A stretch of 64,000 nt of DNA from Halomicrobium urmianum (GTDB lineage: Archaea; Halobacteriota; Halobacteria; Halobacteriales; Haloarculaceae), in the NCBI RefSeq assembly GCF_020217425.1, contig NZ_CP084090.1:2728001-2792000 (forward strand). Reading direction: 5' to 3'. Every line of letters starts with the position of its first letter. Within the stretch, counting starts at the first letter, position 1. The notes under the pieces are model-generated. The model did no database searches. It was not told where the DNA came from and saw only the letters and a list, made by a program, of their open reading frames with translations. Positions 7,072 through 15,753 of the stretch are shown piece after piece. The position numbers were made by a program, and so were the translations under genes.

Positions 7072-7261
7072 GGTTTCGGGACTCGTCGGCACTCCTCGGT
7101 TTGATCTCAGAGTCCGGGATATTTCCCCACTCTGCGTTGCTGTGGCACTTCGGACATAGCGCTACCAGATTATCCATTGTGTGTGCCTCTTGCGGGTCGT
7201 CAAACTCCCGAACCAGTGTGATGTGGTGAACGTCCGGTTCTTGTCCGATGTTCCCCTTATA
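7067..7261 (-). pseudogene. C-terminal fragment of an HNH endonuclease gene
   Basis: The minus-strand frame between an upstream in-frame TAA (7262-7264) and the TAA at 7067-7069 translates to YKGNIGQEPDVHHITLVREF, then DDPQEAHTMDNLVALCPKCH, SNAEWGNI and a polar tail. This is the C-terminal half of a haloarchaeal HNH nuclease: HH, then MDNLVxLCxxCH with the zinc cysteines and last H/N. The N-terminal half (including the first CxxC pair) is absent and there is no start before the internal ATG, so the gene is broken. The neighbouring sirR stop is 24 bases upstream. HNH genes of this type often travel with mobile DNA, in keeping with the scar at the adjacent tRNA. Confidence 0.7.
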
Positions 7262-7285
7262 TTATCGGCCGCTGCCGCGAAGAAA

Positions 7286-7717
7286 TCAGTCCGAGGCTTC
7301 CAGCTCCGGTTCGAGTAGGCCGCAGACGTCGCCCTCGGCGTCGAAGCAGTCGGGACACTGAGGTTCGCGGTCGATGATGGTGTCCAGCCGCTCGGCGACC
7401 GTCTCGTCGATGACGCCCTCAAGTTGCTTGGCCTCCTCGCGGAACTCCTCGACCTCCAGGACCTCCAGCAGGAAGCGCTCGATGATGCAGTAGTTCTGGA
7501 GCGCCTCGCGGGCGCGTCGGATGCCCTCGTCGGTGAGGTCGACGCCCTTGTACTTCTCGTGATCGAGCAGCTCCTCCTCCTCGAGCTTGCCGATCATCTC
7601 GTTGGCGCTGGCCGGGCTGACCTCGAGCATGTCCGCGACGTCGCCGGTCGAGGCGGGGCCGTCGTCCTGTTCCTGCACCAGATAGATCGCCTTGAGATAT
7701 TGGTCTGCCGTGTTCAT
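7286..7717 (-). CDS. sirR: SirR/DtxR-family metal-dependent transcription regulator
   Basis: 143 residues from ATG 7715-7717. The N-terminal winged helix is that of DtxR/MntR/IdeR proteins (MNTADQYLKAIYLVQEQDDG, DVADMLEVSPASANEMIGKL, YKGVDLTDEGIRRAREALQN), followed by a dimerisation and metal-binding part (IERFLLEVLEVEEFREEAKQ, LEGVIDETVAERLD) and a C-terminal pair of cysteines (PQCPDCFDAEGDVCGLLEP). No SH3-like third domain is present, as in MntR-type members. The family represses metal uptake when Fe2+ or Mn2+ is bound. The position next to a ferritin-like gene and suf genes fits iron control. Confidence 0.88.
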   Translation of the reverse strand: MNTADQYLKAIYLVQEQDDGPASTGDVADMLEVSPASANEMIGKLEEEELLDHEKYKGVDLTDEGIRRAREALQNYCIIERFLLEVLEVEEFREEAKQLEGVIDETVAERLDTIIDREPQCPDCFDAEGDVCGLLEPELEASD

Positions 7718-7731
7718 GCGAGGGACCTCCC

Positions 7732-7768
7732 GATGACGAGCGTGGGCTCGTCGCGCGCTTTGCGCGCT
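7732..7768. repeat. two intergenic hairpins between sirR and the ferritin-like gene
   Basis: GACGAGC-gtgg-GCTCGTC is directly followed by GCGCGC-TTT-GCGCGC. The first hairpin is preceded by AT, giving the same ATGACGAG start as hairpins at 25115 and 38611, although the stems differ. On the minus strand they lie between the two genes and could mark the end of the upstream message or protect it. Confidence 0.5.
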
Positions 7769-7837
7769 ACGGTGGTGAGTCGAGCGCTGCGAGACGAATC
7801 TCGTCGGAACGGTGTTTCGACGGCGTTCATGCGAGCA

Positions 7838-8320
7838 TCACTCCCGGTCCTCCATCAGTCGCGTCACGTCCTCGGCGCCCTCGGCCTCCTCCTCGCGAAT
7901 CTCGGAGAGCGTCTCGATCAGTCGGTCGCGGTCGACGCCGAACTCGACGTCCGACGCCCGGATGGCGCCGATCAGGTCGTCGTAGAACTTGTAGGCCGTC
8001 TCCTCGTTGGCCAGCTGGTCGTACAGCACGCCGTCCGTGTCGCGGTCGGTCTCGTACTGGGCTGCCACGAGCGTCTGGATCTCCTCGAAGGGCACCGTCT
8101 CGGCGTCGAGTTCGTCGATGAGCGACTCCAGACGGTCGCGGTGCTCGGCCGACTCCTCGACGGCCTCGTCCAGCAGGTCCCGCAGTTCGGGGTCGGCGAC
8201 GTCGTCGGTGAGCTGGGCGTGCTGGTCGGCCCGCGCCTCGACGACTTCCTCCAGGACGACCCCGATCTGGAGCAGGCGGGCGAGCTGGTGATCCGATCCC
8301 ACCGGCCGCTGGAGGCTCAC
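7838..8320 (-). CDS. ferritin-like four-helix protein
   Basis: About 160 residues from a GTG start; GTG at 8318-8320 has a GGGGG tract 6-7 bases upstream, while GTG at 8327-8329 is an alternative three codons longer. The product (SLQRPVGSDHQLARLLQIGV, VLEEVVEARADQHAQLTDDV, AVEESAEHRDRLESLIDELD, LYDQLANEETAYKFYDDLIG) is all helix with E..E.. and ExxH-like motifs (AEHRDR) typical of ferritin-like/rubrerythrin domains, which bind a di-iron centre. It lies between sirR and suf, where it is also found in Haloferax as I recall. A role in iron handling is inferred. A TATA-like CTTAAGTC is at about 8380-8387. Confidence 0.8.
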   Translation of the reverse strand: MSLQRPVGSDHQLARLLQIGVVLEEVVEARADQHAQLTDDVADPELRDLLDEAVEESAEHRDRLESLIDELDAETVPFEEIQTLVAAQYETDRDTDGVLYDQLANEETAYKFYDDLIGAIRASDVEFGVDRDRLIETLSEIREEEAEGAEDVTRLMEDRE

Positions 8321-8507
8321 CGGCGACACCCCCGACAGTCGCGGCCCGCTACAGTCATGGTGCGTTCTCGGGGAGGCGTCGACTTAAGCGGTTCCCTCCT
8401 CCTCGTCGGGTTCGTCGTATTCGTGCCGCCGGCCGGGGAAGGCGACGGGCGCCGCTCGCGCGACATCGAAGAGAGGGAGAAACTGCGAAACCGAGGCTAC
8501 CGCGCTG

Positions 8508-9716
8508 CTACCGGAGCCGCGCGGCGATCAGCTCTTCGAGGTCCTCGCGGAGTTCGTCGACCGCGACTTCCTCGAGGACGGGGCGGAAGAAGCCTTCCAC
8601 GAGCATGTTCTCGGCGCTCTCGGGGTCGACGCCGCGGGAGGTCATGTAGAACATGTCCTCCTCGGAGACCTGCCCGACCGTCGCGGAGTGGGAGGCCTCG
8701 GTGTCGTGGTTGTTGATGATCAGCTTCGGGGAGGCGTCGGCCTCGGACTCGTCTGAGAGCATCAGCGTGTTCTCCCGCTGATAGGAGTTGGTGTCCCACG
8801 CCTCGCGGCCGACGTCCTGGACGCCCTCGTAGACGGAGCGGGCCTCGTCGTCGAGGACGCCGCGGGTCACGAGGTCGGCCGTGGTGTGTTCGGCCTCGTG
8901 CCAGACGCGGCTGCCGAGGTCGAAGTGCTGATCCTCGTGGCCGAAGAAGGCGCCGACGATCTTCGATTCCGAGGAGTCGCCCAGCAGGCGTGTCTCGACG
9001 CTGGTCTTGCTCAGTCGGGAGCCGATGTTGCCCTCGATCCAGTTGATCGTCGCGTACTGGTCGGTGTGGCCGCGCTTGACCTGGAAGTTGTAGGTGTCCT
9101 CGGCCAGGTTCTGCAGCGCGCCGTACTGGACGTGGGCGTTCTCGCCGGCGACGGCCTCGACGACGCCGGAGTAGTACTGGTCGCCATCGACGTTCTCGCC
9201 GGTGGACTGGCGCTCGAGGATGGTCACCGAGGACGATTCCTCGGCGACGACCAGCGTGTAGTTGAACAGCGACCGGCTGTTCATCGTCGTCCGGATCTTC
9301 ACGTCCTCGGCGTCGACGCCCTCGGGGACGTAGACGAGAGTACCGGCCGAGAACAGCGCGGTCGACAGCGCGGTGAGGTAGTCGCGCTGGGGGTCGACGA
9401 CGCTACCGAAGTGCTGCTCGACGATGTCGCCGTGCTGCTCGACGGCCTCGTCCCAGGCGAGGACGTCGACGCCCTCGGCCTCGACGCGGTCCTTCTCCTG
9501 CTCCCACTCGAGGGGATCGACCAGCGCCTCGTAGTCGAGCGCGTCGAGGTTGGTCCACTGGCGCCCGGGCGTCCGGATGACCTCGGGCATGTCCAGGTCC
9601 TGGAGCGCGTCGAGCGCTTCCAGCCGGGTCTCGAGGAGCCACTCGGGCTCGTCGAGCTCGTCGCTGATCTGCTGTACCTGCTCCTCCGTGAGGTTCGCGT
9701 GTACCTGCGTGCTCAT
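8508..9716 (-). CDS. sufD: Fe-S cluster assembly protein SufD
   Basis: 402 residues from ATG 9714-9716 (MSTQVHANLTEEQVQQISDE); a GTG three codons upstream is also in frame. The C-terminal two thirds form the SufBD beta-helix core (TLVYVPEGVDAEDVKI, YTLVVAEESSSVTILERQST, VEAVAGENAHVQYGALQNLA, LGDSSESKIVGAFFGHEDQH) with the end motif HDTEASHSATVGQVSEEDMF, YMTSRGVDPESAENMLVEGF. In other organisms SufD pairs with SufB on SufC and helps acquire iron. It is last of the sufC-sufB-sufD order, 15 bases after sufB, so clearly an operon. Confidence 0.93.
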   Translation of the reverse strand: MSTQVHANLTEEQVQQISDELDEPEWLLETRLEALDALQDLDMPEVIRTPGRQWTNLDALDYEALVDPLEWEQEKDRVEAEGVDVLAWDEAVEQHGDIVEQHFGSVVDPQRDYLTALSTALFSAGTLVYVPEGVDAEDVKIRTTMNSRSLFNYTLVVAEESSSVTILERQSTGENVDGDQYYSGVVEAVAGENAHVQYGALQNLAEDTYNFQVKRGHTDQYATINWIEGNIGSRLSKTSVETRLLGDSSESKIVGAFFGHEDQHFDLGSRVWHEAEHTTADLVTRGVLDDEARSVYEGVQDVGREAWDTNSYQRENTLMLSDESEADASPKLIINNHDTEASHSATVGQVSEEDMFYMTSRGVDPESAENMLVEGFFRPVLEEVAVDELREDLEELIAARLR

Positions 9717-9731
9717 GGTAGTCACCGGGGG

Positions 9732-11162
9732 TTACCCGAGCGAGCCCTCCATCTCGAGTTCGATGAGGCGGTTGAGCTCGACGGCGTACTCGATGGGCAG
9801 TTCCTCGGTGATCGGCTCGATGAAGCCGGCGACGATCATCTGCTTGGCGTCGTCGTCGTCCAGGCCGCGGCTCTGGAGGTAGAAGACGTCCTCGTCGCCG
9901 ATCTTGCCGACGGTCGCCTCGTGGGCGACGTCCACCTGGTTCTCCTGGATCTCCATGTACGGCATGGTGTCCGACGTCGACTCGTTGTCGAACATCAGCG
10001 CGTCGCACTCGACCGACGTCGAGGAGTCCTCGGCGCCGTCGGAGATGTGGACGAGACCGCGGTAGTTGGTGCGGCCGCCGTCCTTGGAGATGGACTTGGA
10101 CTCGATGGTCGACTTCGTGTCGGGCGCGTTGTGGTAGACCTTCGCGCCGGTGTCGATGTTCTGGCCCTCGCCCGCGAACGCGATGGTGATGTGGTTGTCC
10201 GTCGCGCCGGGGCCCTTGAGGACGGTGGAGGGGTACAGCATCGTGGCCTTCGATCCCATGCTGCCGGAGACCCACTCCATCGTGCCGTCCGCCTCGACGA
10301 TGGCGCGCTTGGTGTTGAGGTTGTATGTGTTCTTCGACCAGTTCTGCACCGTCGAGTACTGGACGTGCGCGCCCTCGCCGACGAACACCTCGACGCCGCC
10401 GGAGTGGAGGTTGTGGGTGGCGTACTGGGGCGCGGAGCAGCCCTCGATGTAGTGCACTTCGGAGTTCTCCTCGGCGACGATGAGCGTGTGCTCGAACTGG
10501 CCCATCCCCTCGGAGTTCATCCGGAAGTACGCCTGGATGGGCATCTCGACCGTGACGCCCTCCGGGACGTACACGAACGAGCCGCCCGACCAGACTGCGC
10601 CGTGCAGCGCGGCGAACTTGTTGTCGCTCGGAGGGACGCACTTCGTCATGAAGTGCTCCTTGACGATCTCCTCGTGCTCACGGACGGCCTCGTCCATGTC
10701 GCAGAAGATGACGCCCTTCTCCTCCCACTGCTCCTGCATGTTCTGGTAGACGATCTCCGACTCGTACTGGGCGCCGACGCCGGAGAGGGCGTTCTTCTCC
10801 GCCTCCGGGATGCCGAGCTTGTCGAAGGTGTCCTGGATCTCCTCGGGGAGATCCTCCCAGGACTCGGCCCCGCCGCGGGTCTCGATGTCCGGGCGGATGT
10901 AGGGCACGATCTGCTCGATGTCGATCTCCGAGAGGTCCGGCTGGCCGGGCCAGTCGGTCGGCATCGGCATCTGCTGGAACTGTTCGAGCGCGCGGAGGCG
11001 GCGCTCGAGCATCCAGTCGGGCTCGTCCTTGTCTTCCGAGATGACCCGGACGGTCTCCTCGGTCAGGCCGGCCTCGGTCTCGAAGGCGGAGCTCTCCTCC
11101 TTCTTGAACTCGAAGCGGGCCTCGGTGTCGGTCTCTTTGAGGTGGTCTTGATCGGAACTCAT
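9732..11162 (-). CDS. sufB: Fe-S cluster scaffold protein SufB
   Basis: 476 residues, full length for the family (MSSDQDHLKETDTEARFEFK). Typical blocks: DWMLERRLRALEQFQQMPMP, WSGGSFVYVPEGVTVEMPIQ, AYFRMNSEGMGQFEHTLIVA, HYIEGCSAPQYATHNLHSGG, the C-terminal VDVAHEATVGKIGDEDVFYL and QSRGLDDDDAKQMIVAGFIE. The Cys in EGCSAP is in the conserved region of SufB. It builds Fe-S clusters on the SufBC2D complex for delivery to apoproteins. It starts 55 bases after sufC. Confidence 0.95.
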   Translation of the reverse strand: MSSDQDHLKETDTEARFEFKKEESSAFETEAGLTEETVRVISEDKDEPDWMLERRLRALEQFQQMPMPTDWPGQPDLSEIDIEQIVPYIRPDIETRGGAESWEDLPEEIQDTFDKLGIPEAEKNALSGVGAQYESEIVYQNMQEQWEEKGVIFCDMDEAVREHEEIVKEHFMTKCVPPSDNKFAALHGAVWSGGSFVYVPEGVTVEMPIQAYFRMNSEGMGQFEHTLIVAEENSEVHYIEGCSAPQYATHNLHSGGVEVFVGEGAHVQYSTVQNWSKNTYNLNTKRAIVEADGTMEWVSGSMGSKATMLYPSTVLKGPGATDNHITIAFAGEGQNIDTGAKVYHNAPDTKSTIESKSISKDGGRTNYRGLVHISDGAEDSSTSVECDALMFDNESTSDTMPYMEIQENQVDVAHEATVGKIGDEDVFYLQSRGLDDDDAKQMIVAGFIEPITEELPIEYAVELNRLIELEMEGSLG

Positions 11163-11217
11163 AGTTCGTTAGGTGTCGCTTGACGCTCTGTGGTTATACG
11201 GGTTGGGACGGCCGGGG

Positions 11218-12132
11218 TCACGCTGCCTCGTAAACCTCCTCGCGGACCCAGTCGTAGCCCTCGTCCTCGAGCTGTTCGGCCAGTTCGGCGCCGCCGGACT
11301 TGGCGATCTCGCCGTCGAGCATCACGTGGACGTGATCGGGCTCGACGTAGTCGAGGATCCGCTGGTAGTGGGTGATCTGGAGGATGCCGGCGCCCTGCTC
11401 GTCGCGCAGCGCGTTGATGCCGTTGGAGACGTCCTGCAGGCGGTCGATGTCCAGCCCGGAGTCGATCTCGTCGAGCACGGCGATCGAAGGCTCCAGGATC
11501 GCGGCCTGGAGGACCTCGTTTTGCTTCTTCTCGCCGCCGGAGAAGCCGGCGTTGAGATAGCGGTTGGCGAACTTCTCGTCCATGTCCAGCTGCTCCATCT
11601 TCTCCTGGAGGATCTGCTGGAACTCGGCGACGCCGATCTCGCCCTCGTCGGCGGGGCCCTCCATCGGGGAGGTCTCGTAGCCCTCTTCGTCGTCGGCCTC
11701 AGTCTCCTCCTCTTCCTCGTCCTCGAAGAGCTCCTCGCGCTCCTCGAGCTTGGCGTTGAGCGCCGTGCGGAGGAAGTTCACCATCGTGACGCCCTCGATC
11801 TCGGCGGGGTACTGGAAGCCGAGGAAGACGCCGAGCGCGGCACGCTCGTTCGGTTCGAGGTCCAGCAGGTCCCAGGTACGCATGTCGTCGGGGATCTCGA
11901 CGTCCTCGCCGAACTCGTCGTCCTCGAGGTGGATGAGGACCTCGCCCTCGGTGACCTCGTAGGCGGGGTGACCCGCGATGACCTTCGCGGTCGTCGACTT
12001 GCCCGATCCGTTGGGACCCATCAGCGCGTGGATCTCGCCCGACTCGACCTCGAGGTCGACGCCCTGCAGGATCTGCTCACCGCCCTCTTCGGCCACTTCA
12101 GCGTGTAGATTGTTGATTTCGAGTACTGCCAT
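11218..12132 (-). CDS. sufC: Fe-S assembly ATPase SufC
   Basis: 304 residues from ATG 12130-12132 ([20 protein letters not shown]). ABC ATPase motifs are complete: Walker [10 protein letters not shown], signature [11 protein letters not shown], Walker [14 protein letters not shown] and the H-loop in QITHYQRIL. An in-frame ATG six codons upstream (12150) is a possible start. A strongly acidic insert (around residues 145-180, with [16 protein letters not shown]) makes it longer than the roughly 250-residue bacterial SufC; haloarchaeal proteins often carry such inserts. First gene of the suf operon. Confidence 0.95.
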   Translation of the reverse strand: MAVLEINNLHAEVAEEGGEQILQGVDLEVESGEIHALMGPNGSGKSTTAKVIAGHPAYEVTEGEVLIHLEDDEFGEDVEIPDDMRTWDLLDLEPNERAALGVFLGFQYPAEIEGVTMVNFLRTALNAKLEEREELFEDEEEEETEADDEEGYETSPMEGPADEGEIGVAEFQQILQEKMEQLDMDEKFANRYLNAGFSGGEKKQNEVLQAAILEPSIAVLDEIDSGLDIDRLQDVSNGINALRDEQGAGILQITHYQRILDYVEPDHVHVMLDGEIAKSGGAELAEQLEDEGYDWVREEVYEAA

Positions 12133-12255
12133 GGTAGTTACTTCAGTCATGAGAAAGGAGGGTAGTTCCACCCATGAAGCTTTCGCATTCCTGTGTCAAC
12201 GTTTTGCGAACCCAGAACGAAAGTTTTCGCTACCGGAACGTCCGCCGAGCGGCGG

Positions 12256-14985
12256 TCACGTGAACTGGCCGAGGCCGGTCTGCTCCTGGCCGGCCTTGAC
12301 CTCGTCCCAGGAGACGCCCATGGCCTCGAGGATGCGAGCGATCGGGCCCTTCAGGGTCTTGTCGAGCATCTTGTCCCAGTCGACCTCGAACTCCTCCGGG
12401 ATCTGGTCGGCGAACTCGAAGCAGATGACGTCCGGGTCCCGCCGGAACTCACTGTACAGCGGGTCCTCGGCGGGGTCGAGGCCCTTCTCTTCCTCGACCC
12501 GCTGGAAGAAGTCGTCGTGGACCCGCTTCAGGTAGAGCCGCTTGGGCTTCGATCCGCTCTGGAAGTTCGTCCCCAGCAGGAGGTTGGCGTACTTCGCGCC
12601 GCGGACCTGCGCGGTGTCCGTGTCGTAGTTGTCCAGTTTCTTCCCGATGCCGCCGGGGATGCCGACGTCCTCGGGGTCGACGTTGCCCGCCTGGAAGTCC
12701 TCGATGACGTCGTGGACGTAGGTCTTGACGTCGTCGATGTCCTCGCCGTGGACGATCATCTCGATGACGCGGTGCTGGACCCGCTTGGTGATCGGCGCGA
12801 TGTCCGAGCGCTGGTACTCGAAGCCGGTGATGTCGATGTCGTCGACCTTCTTGCCCTCCGACCAGACGATGTGGCCGGCGTAGCGCTTCTTTTTGCCCGC
12901 CTGGAAGAACCGCCGGTAGAGCTTCTCGAACTCGATCTGGAAGCGGTGCTCCTCGGCGTTGAGCTCCTCTCGGGCGAAGTCGTCGTACGACTCGTTGATG
13001 TGTTCCTCGAGCTCGAAGGACTGCTCGATGGCCTCCTCCTTCTCGACGTCGGGGCCGAGTTCGAGCATGACGCTGTCGGTGTCGCCGTAGACGACCTCGT
13101 GGCCAACCTCGTTGGCGGCCTGCTCGGTGAACTCGATGACCTCCCGGCCCGTCGCGGTCACGGCGGCGCCCATCTCCTTGTCGTAGAGGCGGAAGCGGTC
13201 CCATCCCAAGACCCCATATAAAGAGTTCATAATTACCTTGACAGCTGCTTGCTGCCGGTCGTAGCGCTCGTACTCGTCGGAATCAGGGTCGTTATCGTTT
13301 CGGAGGGACTTCTTCTCCTCGCGCTCGGAGAGGAGTTCGTCGACCATCTCCCGGATGACGCCGTCCGGTTCCTTCCGGAAGTGGGTCCCGTTGGGCGCGC
13401 GGTAGGTCTCGCCGTCGTAGGCATCGGGGTCGACCTTGGTCTCCGGGCTGGCGTTCGTGGTCACCATGCACATCGGGTACAGGCTCTTCAGGTCGAGCAC
13501 GGTGACGTTCTCCTTGACGCCGGTGATGGGGTCGAAGACGGCGCCGCCCTCGTAGTCCTCGCCCTCCTGCTGACCCTTCGAGGGGAGGGCGAACTCCCCG
13601 TGGAGCTTGTGGAGGACGTACATGTCCACCGCGTCGCCGGGCGTGGTGGCGTCCTCGAGTTTGCAGCCGACGAACGTGCGGACCTCGTCCCAGAAGGGGA
13701 TGATGTTCTGGTCGCGGTCCAGTTCGACGCACAGCTCCACGTCGCGGAGGTTGTACTCCAGCAGGCGCTCGGGGTCGTCCTCCCAGAGGTCGCCGATGTC
13801 GCCGGGGTAGCGCTCCTTGCCGACGCCGAGTTCCGCCTCGCCGACGGCGTCCAGCCGGTAGGAGTCCAGTTCGCTGAACTGCGTGCGCTGGTAGGCGTAC
13901 AGGAGGTCGAAGACGACCCGGCCCTTGATGTCCGGGCCGCCCCAGCCGCCGTCCCAGACCTCGTTCACGCGGGAGAGCCGGTCGGCGTCGAGGTCGTAGT
14001 CGTGGTGCGGGCCGGCCAGTTCGTCGAGGCGGTCGACGAGGTAGGGGGCGTCGAAGTCATCGAAGTTCCAGCCAGAGAGAACATCTACGTCGGTTTCTTC
14101 GATGTAATCGAGGAATGCGTCGAGCATCGCTTCCTCCTCCTCGAAGACGCGGACGTCGGCCTCGAAGTCCTCTCGAATCGGTTCGTAGCGCTCCAGTGCT
14201 TCCGGACCGTTCACGCCGTCGGGCGACTCGTAGAGCCAGGCGACGTACTCGTCGCGGTAGGAGTCGTGGGAGGTGAGACAGACGATCGGCTCCTCTCCGT
14301 CCTCGGGGAATCCGTGCCGGTCGTCGACCTCGATGTCGAAGATATTGATCCGGGGTTCGGCGCTCATCTCGACCGGTTCGACCTCGCTGTGGTGGACCCG
14401 CAGGGCGTCGCCGTCGTCGTCGTCGGCCTCGCGGACGGGCAGGCGCACGCCGCTGGTGATCCCCTTGTCGATCAGGAAGCGGTTGGGGAAGAGGATGTCA
14501 GCCTCGTAGTGGTCGAAGTCGTCGCGGATCCGGCCCACGTCGCGGGGCGTCTGCCCGAAGATCTTGACCAGGCGCTCCCCGCGGATGGACTCGTAGGGCT
14601 CGCCGTCGTCGTCGCTTTCCTCCCAGCCCGTGATGCTGTCGTACTGGCGGAGGCGGTCGGCATCCACGTTCTCGGCAGGCGCGTAGAAGTAGGGTTTGAA
14701 GTCGTACACGCGCGCGTGGACGGCCTCCTCGTCGTCGGTCCGCCCGAAGACGTGCATGACGGGGTACTCGTCGTCCCCCGAGCCCTCGATGGTGTAGTCG
14801 ACCTGCGTGACTGCGATCTCGACGCTGTCGTCGACCTCCGGGAAGAGGTGGTCGCTGGCGTCGACGACGTCGGCGGCGCCGCCGCCGTCGCCGGCCACGG
14901 CACGGGCCTCCTCGGCCACGTCCCGCCCGTCGTCCCCGCCGTCGTCGACGAACGCGTCCAGGCCCTGCTGGCCCTCGTCGGTCAT
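12256..14985 (-). CDS. polB: B-family replicative DNA polymerase (no intein)
   Basis: 909 residues from ATG 14983-14985 (MTDEGQQGLDAFVDDGGDDG); the frame stays open further upstream but without typical protein. The exonuclease motifs are FDIEVDD (ExoI), LSGWNFDDFDAPYL (ExoII) and YNLRDVELCVEL (ExoIII, Y-x3-D). The polymerase motifs are DLKSLYPMCMVT (A), KVIMNSLYGVLGW (B) and YGDTDSVMLE (C). All three places that often hold inteins in archaeal PolB are uninterrupted. Codons around motif B (13201-13320) are unusually AT-ending compared with the rest, as is a milder stretch at 14055-14200. C-terminal end QEQTGLGQFT. The enzyme copies DNA with 3'-5' proofreading. The gene is upstream of suf on the same strand. 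Confidence 0.96.
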   Translation of the reverse strand: MTDEGQQGLDAFVDDGGDDGRDVAEEARAVAGDGGGAADVVDASDHLFPEVDDSVEIAVTQVDYTIEGSGDDEYPVMHVFGRTDDEEAVHARVYDFKPYFYAPAENVDADRLRQYDSITGWEESDDDGEPYESIRGERLVKIFGQTPRDVGRIRDDFDHYEADILFPNRFLIDKGITSGVRLPVREADDDDGDALRVHHSEVEPVEMSAEPRINIFDIEVDDRHGFPEDGEEPIVCLTSHDSYRDEYVAWLYESPDGVNGPEALERYEPIREDFEADVRVFEEEEAMLDAFLDYIEETDVDVLSGWNFDDFDAPYLVDRLDELAGPHHDYDLDADRLSRVNEVWDGGWGGPDIKGRVVFDLLYAYQRTQFSELDSYRLDAVGEAELGVGKERYPGDIGDLWEDDPERLLEYNLRDVELCVELDRDQNIIPFWDEVRTFVGCKLEDATTPGDAVDMYVLHKLHGEFALPSKGQQEGEDYEGGAVFDPITGVKENVTVLDLKSLYPMCMVTTNASPETKVDPDAYDGETYRAPNGTHFRKEPDGVIREMVDELLSEREEKKSLRNDNDPDSDEYERYDRQQAAVKVIMNSLYGVLGWDRFRLYDKEMGAAVTATGREVIEFTEQAANEVGHEVVYGDTDSVMLELGPDVEKEEAIEQSFELEEHINESYDDFAREELNAEEHRFQIEFEKLYRRFFQAGKKKRYAGHIVWSEGKKVDDIDITGFEYQRSDIAPITKRVQHRVIEMIVHGEDIDDVKTYVHDVIEDFQAGNVDPEDVGIPGGIGKKLDNYDTDTAQVRGAKYANLLLGTNFQSGSKPKRLYLKRVHDDFFQRVEEEKGLDPAEDPLYSEFRRDPDVICFEFADQIPEEFEVDWDKMLDKTLKGPIARILEAMGVSWDEVKAGQEQTGLGQFT

Positions 14986-15093
14986 AACGTGGCGTCGTTC
15001 GGGATGCCCGATAAAAACAGCGACGGTCCGGCGAGCCCCGCCGAAGCCAGAAGGTATTTGGTAACTCATGTCATACCATCGGTCGACGTCCCC

Positions 15094-15276
15094 ATGTCGA
15101 ACCACGCACGAGCCGACGACGAGGCGGAGGAACTGCGCTCCGAACCCAGCCTGCCGAGCGCGGTCGAGTCGACCGAGACCTACGAGACCGACGAGGGGAC
15201 AGTGTTCTACGACGCCGAGAACCCGATGGCCTGGATCCAGGCCGAGTCGCCGGTGGCGCTGGACGACGTCGCCTGA
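15094..15276 (+). CDS. small haloarchaeal protein (DUF7331-type)
   Basis: 60 residues (MSNHARADDEAEELRSEPSL ... VFYDAENPMAWIQAESPVAL). The C-terminal half with ENPxAWIxAD/ES is the hallmark of a small family that haloarchaea place next to polB; I remember it as DUF7331. The gene is divergent from polB with 108 bases between the starts. No known function; the sequence is soluble and acidic. Confidence 0.75.
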   Translation: MSNHARADDEAEELRSEPSLPSAVESTETYETDEGTVFYDAENPMAWIQAESPVALDDVA

Positions 15277-15336
15277 CGGCGTCCGTGCGGCCGGCGGAAC
15301 GTGACGCCTTTGCCGCGAGGGCACATACCGGCGGAC

Positions 15337-15699
15337 GTGCTTCCAGATGGCGACGGGGACCGATCGCCCCACGAGCCCGAGGAGTTCGATCCGAACAGCC
15401 TGGGGCCCGACGCGCCGTCCGCGCCGGGGACCGGGTCGCCCGCCGACGACGTGGCGCCCGAGGTCCCGTCCGCGCCGGAGCTCGACCCGAGCGCCGCGGA
15501 CCCCGACACCGCTCGCCTGTTCTGGTCGCTCGTCGCCCTGTTCAACGTCGCGCTGCTCGGGCTCTCGATCGGACCCATGATCGGCGTCTTCCTCGGCGAC
15601 TGGGACCTCGGCCTGCGCGTGTTCCTCGTCGGCCTCCTGACAGGGGGGTACGGGGCGATCAAGTACTATCGGTTCAGGGAGGACGATGCGGCCGACTGA
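15337..15699 (+). CDS. small membrane protein (DUF7322-type)
   Basis: 120 residues from GTG 15337 (MLPDGDGDRSPHEPEEFDPN); an in-frame GTG at 15301 is further from a sensible promoter spacing. The first 65 residues are acidic and disordered (Pro/Asp-rich); two membrane segments follow (LFWSLVALFNVALLGLSIGP, then DLGLRVFLVGLLTGGYGAIK). The order polB, this gene, next gene, rad50, mre11 is conserved as I recall in Haloferax. Function unknown. Confidence 0.7.
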   Translation: MLPDGDGDRSPHEPEEFDPNSLGPDAPSAPGTGSPADDVAPEVPSAPELDPSAADPDTARLFWSLVALFNVALLGLSIGPMIGVFLGDWDLGLRVFLVGLLTGGYGAIKYYRFREDDAAD

Positions 15700-15753
15700 G
15701 CCGCCCCGGCGGCATCGGAACGGCTAACCGCCGTCGCCCGTTACCCGGACTCG

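Noticed and set aside
8886-11183. Open frame of more than 700 codons opposite sufD and sufB
   Set aside because: Shadow of the suf genes; repetitive Leu/Val/Asp composition and no recognisable domain.
13249-15093. Long frame opposite polB that runs into the small DUF7331-type gene
   Set aside because: Only the last 60 codons (from ATG 15094) look like a real protein; the remainder mirrors polB.
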